DNA of 10,897 nt, taken from the NCBI GenBank assembly GCA_011772595.1, contig WVZH01000165.1, positions 2,730-13,626 of the forward strand, written 5' to 3'. Shown piece after piece: positions 7,346 to 10,897 of this stretch; the stretch's first letter is position 1, and each line of letters opens with the position of its first letter. The position numbers and the translations under genes were made by a program. The stretch comes from Anaerolineales bacterium. Lineage in GTDB: Bacteria > Chloroflexota > Anaerolineae > Anaerolineales > E44-bin32. Under the pieces are notes generated by a model. That model was not told the origin of the DNA and searched no databases. It saw nothing but the letters and a program-made list of their open reading frames with translations.

Positions 7346-8343
7346 TGAGCACTGTGCTTGAAGCCTTGAACCATGCACTTGCCAGTTGTCTGTCCGCATC
7401 AGAAGATGTGTATTTCCTTGGAGAAGATATCCTGGAACCATACGGTGGGGCCTTCAAGGTTGCCCGTGGCCTATCGACAAGTTTCCCAGAGCGTGTGATT
7501 AGCACACCGGTTTCGGAAGCTGGGATTGTAGGCGTGGGAGTCGGGATGGCTCTGCGAGGTCTACGGCCGGTGGTAGAGATCATGTTCGGCGATTTTGTCA
7601 CCCTGGCCGCTGACCAGCTAATCAACCATGCAGCCAAATTACGTTGGATGAGCGCCGACCAGGTATCTGTGCCTTTGGTGGTACGCACGCCAATGGGTGG
7701 ACGTCGCGGTTACGGTCCCACACATAGCCAGACACTGGAGAAGCATTTTCTGGGGACTCCTGGACTTCGAGTCGTTGCGGTATCCGCGTTGGACGACCCT
7801 GGAAAGCTTCTGCAACAGGCGGTTCTAGAGGACGATGACCCTGTGCTTTTCGTTGAACACAAGCTGCTCTATGCTCGGCCGGTGATATCTCTAAACGATC
7901 AGGTTGAGTTTCACGTAACCCGGCAGGACGGACGCTATCCGACCTATCATTTAGAACTGGCAGGATCACCCTCGCCCGTCCTTACGCTTGCGGCCTACGG
8001 TTACATGGCGGAACTCGCGCGCGAAACGATACAGCGGCTGGCATATGAGCACGAGATCTTTTGTGAACTTGTTGTGCCAACACAATTGAGTCCATTCGAA
8101 CTCCGGTTCCTCGAGACACATGTCTCGCGCACAAGACGCCTACTGACACTCGAGGAGGGATCACGACCGTTAGGCTGGGGTGCGGAGGTCGTCGCACGCC
8201 TGCATGAATCGGCGATACCGGCTCTGGAAGCCAGACGCCTCGCTGCCTGGGATATGCCCGTGCCAGCGGCTGCGCCTCTCGAGGAGGCGGTCTTGCCCGG
8301 TGTGGATGATATTCAGCAGGCGGTGAAGGAGATGGTGTCTTGA
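7345..8343 (+). CDS. 2-oxoacid dehydrogenase E1 component, beta subunit
   Basis: This 332-residue protein has the transketolase-like pyrimidine-binding domain (about 1-180) and C-terminal domain (about 195-325) of E1 beta subunits. Visible landmarks are GEDI at 26-29, the cofactor-activating Glu58 in TPVSEAGIVG, and His127 in GPTHSQTLE. The last corresponds to the conserved GPQHSQ catalytic loop that receives the lipoyl domain. It pairs with the alpha subunit encoded immediately upstream to form an intact E1 heterotetramer. All conserved motifs appear intact, so this is not a decaying copy. A 57-bp gap separates it from the lipoyl-acyltransferase fusion, with no terminator between, so one transcript is likely. 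Confidence 0.93.
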   Translation: MSTVLEALNHALASCLSASEDVYFLGEDILEPYGGAFKVARGLSTSFPERVISTPVSEAGIVGVGVGMALRGLRPVVEIMFGDFVTLAADQLINHAAKLRWMSADQVSVPLVVRTPMGGRRGYGPTHSQTLEKHFLGTPGLRVVAVSALDDPGKLLQQAVLEDDDPVLFVEHKLLYARPVISLNDQVEFHVTRQDGRYPTYHLELAGSPSPVLTLAAYGYMAELARETIQRLAYEHEIFCELVVPTQLSPFELRFLETHVSRTRRLLTLEEGSRPLGWGAEVVARLHESAIPALEARRLAAWDMPVPAAAPLEEAVLPGVDDIQQAVKEMVS

Positions 8344-8400
8344 AAGAAACACAGAGGGGAGTGCGCCGATTACGTGGTGATGAGTCGAGAGGGCTAGGAG

Positions 8401-9489
8401 ATGCCTGAGGCGATAGAAGTTCCTGTCCCATTGTTGAATCCGAATGAGCGGGAAGCCTTGGTGGCGGAGGTTTATGTGTCTGCTGGCGAGCGCGTGGACG
8501 CGGGCGATGTTCTCTGTACCTTGGAAACGACTAAATCAACCGCGGACGTCGTGGCAGAGCAGGAGGGGTACGTTGTCGGATTGCGTGTCATGGTGGGGGA
8601 TGTGTTGGTCGCCGGAGAGCGAATGTGTTGGCTGGCGAAGGAACCCGATTGGCAACCCCCTGAACCCGCTCCCCAAGAGCCCTCCGAAGAGGCGGATGTC
8701 CTTGAAGGTCTGCGGATCACAGGACCTGCGCTGACACTTGCTCGTGAGGTCGGCCTCGACCTGACTTCACTGCCACTTGGGCCCTTGATCACGCGTGAAA
8801 CCATTCGACGAATACAAGGGGGTGAGGAAGCGAGCGATCTTCCTGAGGGACCGTTTGACCAACGAGCGCTTTTGATCTACGGCGGTGGCGGACATGGGAA
8901 GTCACTCATTGATATGGTGCGGGCGCTAGGGGAGCACGAACTCGTTGGTGTGCTCGACGATAGACTGGAGATAGGGAGCAGAGTGCTTGAGGTCCCGGTG
9001 TTGGGTGGCGGCGAGGTCATGGAAGCCCTGTACGCGCGTGGCTTGCGCTTGGCGGTAAACGCTGTCGGAGGCGTGGGTGATATTATGAGCCGGGTGTGGG
9101 TGTTCGAATCCATGCTGGGGGTGGGATTTGATTGCCCTTCACTGATCCATCCGACAGCCTTTGTTGAGCCAAGCGCGACTCTGGAGACGGGTGTACAAGT
9201 CTTCCCACATGCTTATGTCGGCAGTGATGTGCAGATCGACTTTGGTGTGATCATTAACACAGGCGCTGTGGTGTCGCACGATTGCCATGTGGGCACGTAC
9301 GCCAATGTGGCCCCTGGTGCGTTGATTGCCGGGGGCGTGTCGATCGGAGAACGCGTGTTGATCGGTATGGGTGTGACGATCAACCTGCGCGTCTCGGTGG
9401 GTGCCGGTGCACGGGTGGGGAATAGTGCGGTGGTAAAGGAGGACGTCCCACCTGGCGGGATCGTGCGCGCAGGTGCGGTGTGGCCATAG
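8401..9489 (+). CDS. Lipoyl domain - E1/E3-binding domain - PglD/NeuD-type sugar N-acyltransferase fusion
   Basis: This 362-residue protein has three parts. Residues 1-80 are a lipoyl domain: the beta-turn reads LETTKSTAD with Lys45 at the lipoylated position of the usual ETDKA. Residues 81-103 are a Pro/Glu-rich flexible linker. Residues 104-140 match a peripheral-subunit-binding domain (GPALTLAREVGLDL, then GPLITRETIRRI), which in E2 proteins docks E1 or E3. Residues 156-362 are a PglD/NeuD-type acyltransferase, with a GGGGHGK nucleotide-sugar loop (His165), hexapeptide-repeat beta-helix from about 250, and INTGAVVSHDC carrying Asn286 and His293, the position of PglD's catalytic base His125. 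The catalytic core of a normal E2 is absent. It follows both E1 genes and precedes a sugar aminotransferase, so it probably moves an acyl group from E1 to an amino sugar. Oddities: Asn302 replaces a His usual in the family, and the C-terminal GxPA-like CoA-contact motif is missing. The start at 8401 gives the expected lipoyl-domain N-terminus. Confidence 0.9.
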   Translation: MPEAIEVPVPLLNPNEREALVAEVYVSAGERVDAGDVLCTLETTKSTADVVAEQEGYVVGLRVMVGDVLVAGERMCWLAKEPDWQPPEPAPQEPSEEADVLEGLRITGPALTLAREVGLDLTSLPLGPLITRETIRRIQGGEEASDLPEGPFDQRALLIYGGGGHGKSLIDMVRALGEHELVGVLDDRLEIGSRVLEVPVLGGGEVMEALYARGLRLAVNAVGGVGDIMSRVWVFESMLGVGFDCPSLIHPTAFVEPSATLETGVQVFPHAYVGSDVQIDFGVIINTGAVVSHDCHVGTYANVAPGALIAGGVSIGERVLIGMGVTINLRVSVGAGARVGNSAVVKEDVPPGGIVRAGAVWP

Positions 9490-9583
9490 TAGAAGGCTTT
9501 CTATCCAACTGCATTCGGGTTAAATAATATCTTAGTAACTGCAGTCATTTTCTGATTACCGGAGGCTACGCGTACTTATCATT

Positions 9584-9590
9584 AGGAGGG
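9584..9590 (+). promoter_or_regulatory. Shine-Dalgarno deciding the aminotransferase start
   Basis: AGGAGGG lies 5 nt before the in-frame TTG at 9596 and 11 nt before the GTG at 9602. Either codon could start the protein. The spacing slightly favours TTG, the codon type slightly favours GTG, and the difference is two residues. Confidence 0.65.
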
Positions 9591-9595
9591 AAAGC

Positions 9596-10801
9596 TTGCC
9601 TGTGGAAGAAACAGAACGATCGACAAATTCCCCTATTCCAATGTCGTCTCCAGATCTGACGGAGGCGGATCGCGAGGCTGTATCGCAGGTATTACGCACC
9701 CCTCGATTGAGTATGGGTCCGCAAGTCGAGGCATTTGAGATGGCGGTTGGCGAGTATGTAGGCGCTAAGTATGCGATCGCGGTGAGCTCTGGGACTGCAG
9801 GATTGCATCTCTGTGTGCGCGCTGCTGGGATTTCGGATGGTGATTGGGTGATCACGACGCCTTTCTCGTTCGTGGCTTCGGCGAACGTCTTGCTCTACGA
9901 ACGAGCGACACCAGTATTCGTCGATGTCGACCCGCGGACCGGCAACATCGATCCCGAACTCGTCGCGCGGGCTTGTGAGGATTTGAGGCGCGGCGGTAAA
10001 ACGACCAAACATTGGCTGCCGCGTAAGGGCGCAAGCGCTGATGGTGAATTAAGGGCGATCCTACCAGTGGACGTTTTTGGGCAGCCGGCTGATTACGATC
10101 ATTTGATCGCGACGGCGCGCGATCATGATCTGGCGATATTGGAAGACTCGTGTGAGGCTATTGGAGCGCGATATAAGGGTCGATCGGTGGGCGTGCTTGG
10201 TGACGTAGGAGTGTTTGCCTTCTACCCTAACAAGCAGGTCACGACCGGCGAGGGTGGGGTTGTTGTAACAGACAGAGGAGATTGGGCAGAGCTCATTCGT
10301 GCCCTTCGTAACCAGGGGCGCGCCCCTGGGGATACTTGGCTTGAGCATACCTATCTAGGCTACAACTATCGTTTGGACGAGTTGAGCGCCGCCTTGGGCA
10401 GGGCGCAGATGGCGCGCGTTGAGGATTTGTTGCAGAAACGAGACCGTGTAGCTAGTTGGTACAATGAGCGACTTGCAGAAATCCCCGGCGTTGAAGCCCC
10501 ATCCCCCGGCCCGGAAACCACGCGGATGAGTTGGTTCGTGTACGTGGTTCGGTTGGATCGAGGCATTGATCGACAACATGTGGCCAACCTGCTGGCTGGG
10601 CAGGGGATTCCTAGCAGACCCTACTTCGTTCCGATTCATCTGCAACCTTACTTTGTCGAACGTTTTGGCTACCGGCAGGGAGATTTTCCGGTCGTCGAGG
10701 AGCTTGGTCTAAGAAGTTTGGCTCTGCCATTCTCTGGTGTGATGTTGGAGGAGCAAGTTGATCGAGTTTGCCAGGCACTTCGACAGGTTCTCCACGGGTA
10801 A
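9596..10801 (+). CDS. DegT/DnrJ/EryC1/StrS-family PLP sugar aminotransferase
   Basis: This 401-residue enzyme belongs to the sugar aminotransferase family that converts a keto group on a nucleotide sugar to an amine using PLP and glutamate or glutamine. Visible landmarks are SSGTAGLHL (64-72, PLP phosphate contact), TTPFSFVASAN (87-97), VDVFGQPAD (158-166), LEDSCEAIGA with Asp184 contacting the PLP ring nitrogen, and FYPNKQVTTGEGG with Lys213 as the Schiff-base lysine. The N-terminal PIPMSSPDLTEAD and C-terminal FVPIHLQPYF and SLALPFSG motifs are complete. A slightly long loop at about 130-152 (RRGGKTTKHWLPRKG) is noteworthy. The gene lies 106 bp after the lipoyl-acyltransferase fusion with a strong ribosome binding site. 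The amine it makes is the natural acceptor for that acyltransferase, as in the PglE-PglD pair of bacillosamine synthesis. The sugar and position cannot be set from sequence alone. Confidence 0.93.
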   Translation: MPVEETERSTNSPIPMSSPDLTEADREAVSQVLRTPRLSMGPQVEAFEMAVGEYVGAKYAIAVSSGTAGLHLCVRAAGISDGDWVITTPFSFVASANVLLYERATPVFVDVDPRTGNIDPELVARACEDLRRGGKTTKHWLPRKGASADGELRAILPVDVFGQPADYDHLIATARDHDLAILEDSCEAIGARYKGRSVGVLGDVGVFAFYPNKQVTTGEGGVVVTDRGDWAELIRALRNQGRAPGDTWLEHTYLGYNYRLDELSAALGRAQMARVEDLLQKRDRVASWYNERLAEIPGVEAPSPGPETTRMSWFVYVVRLDRGIDRQHVANLLAGQGIPSRPYFVPIHLQPYFVERFGYRQGDFPVVEELGLRSLALPFSGVMLEEQVDRVCQALRQVLHG

Positions 10802-10837
10802 CCCTCTCTGTTTTCGTGTTGGATCAAATGAATGACG

Positions 10838-10897
10838 TAGGGGCGGTTCACGATGTACAACCCGGGGACATAGGTAACACATTGACCCGGACACATA
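10838..10897. repeat. Repeat-like sequence at the right edge (possible IS or palindromic-repeat end)
   Basis: After the aminotransferase stop the sequence has a TAGGGGCGGTTCACGA segment, which resembles one half of a common environmental palindromic repeat. Two related motifs follow 25 bp apart: CCCGGGGACATAGG from 10861 and CCCGGACACATA from 10886. This style resembles the ends of IS481-like elements from memory, but the window stops before any transposase is visible. No convincing gene is present in 10802-10897. Confidence 0.3.

Noticed and set aside
7982..8431. 149-codon frame on the - strand across the E1 beta 3' end
   Set aside because: It is antisense to a well-conserved gene, with Pro/Arg/Ser-rich low-complexity sequence typical of a shadow frame.
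8401..8640. Biotin-carboxyl-carrier domain instead of a lipoyl domain
   Set aside because: The modified-lysine turn lacks the AMKM motif of biotinyl domains and matches the ETDKA-type lipoyl turn. The adjacent PSBD and E1 genes also favour lipoyl.
9521..9530. AT-rich TAATAT element in the 9490-9595 gap as a promoter for the aminotransferase
   Set aside because: No acceptable -35 hexamer is found at 16-18 bp upstream, so the element alone is too weak to call.

Overview
The window is one face of a surface-polysaccharide or glycoconjugate biosynthesis locus. All convincing genes lie on the + strand, and no rRNA, tRNA or CRISPR array is visible. By eye the base composition is moderately GC-rich, with some GTG and TTG starts and clear Shine-Dalgarno sequences. 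The pairing of a bi-domain oxidoreductase with a heparinase-like protein, and a C-rich/G-rich palindromic repeat inside a gene, fit Chloroflexota (Anaerolineae-like) or another environmental lineage. This is only an impression; no phylogenetic marker is present.

Left block (1-5834). A 5'-truncated bi-domain oxidoreductase (zinc-dehydrogenase-like half plus Gfo/Idh/MocA half) overlaps by 1 nt a heparinase II/III-family protein. That gene overlaps by 44 nt a family-4-type glycosyltransferase. After 152 bp comes a small monotopic phosphoglycosyl transferase of the PglC/WcaJ-C type, the enzyme that loads the first sugar phosphate onto the undecaprenyl-phosphate carrier. The heparinase-like gene carries an in-frame palindromic repeat between its two domains.

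Middle (5835-6418). A 254-bp gap holds a candidate promoter overlapping a 10-bp direct repeat spaced 31 bp apart. It is followed by a 63-residue protein of unknown function with a very strong ribosome binding site, then a good Rho-independent terminator nested in a second inverted repeat.

Right block (6419-10801), the most interesting part. It encodes the alpha and beta subunits of a thiamine-diphosphate 2-oxoacid dehydrogenase (E1), overlapping by 1 nt. Next is a three-part fusion of an E2-type lipoyl domain, a Pro-rich linker with a peripheral-subunit-binding domain, and a PglD/NeuD-type sugar N-acyltransferase. Last is a DegT/DnrJ/EryC1 PLP sugar aminotransferase. The normal E2 acyltransferase core is absent; a left-handed beta-helix sugar acyltransferase occupies its place. 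My reading is that E1 decarboxylates a 2-oxoacid and puts the acyl group on the fusion's own lipoyl arm, which delivers it directly to the amino group made on a nucleotide sugar by the aminotransferase. The product would be an unusually N-acylated amino sugar, possibly bacillosamine-like given the PglC-type transferase nearby. This direct transfer is inference. E3, lipoylation enzymes and the sugar 4,6-dehydratase are not in the window.

The right edge (10838-10897) has short repeated motifs resembling repeat or IS-end sequence.
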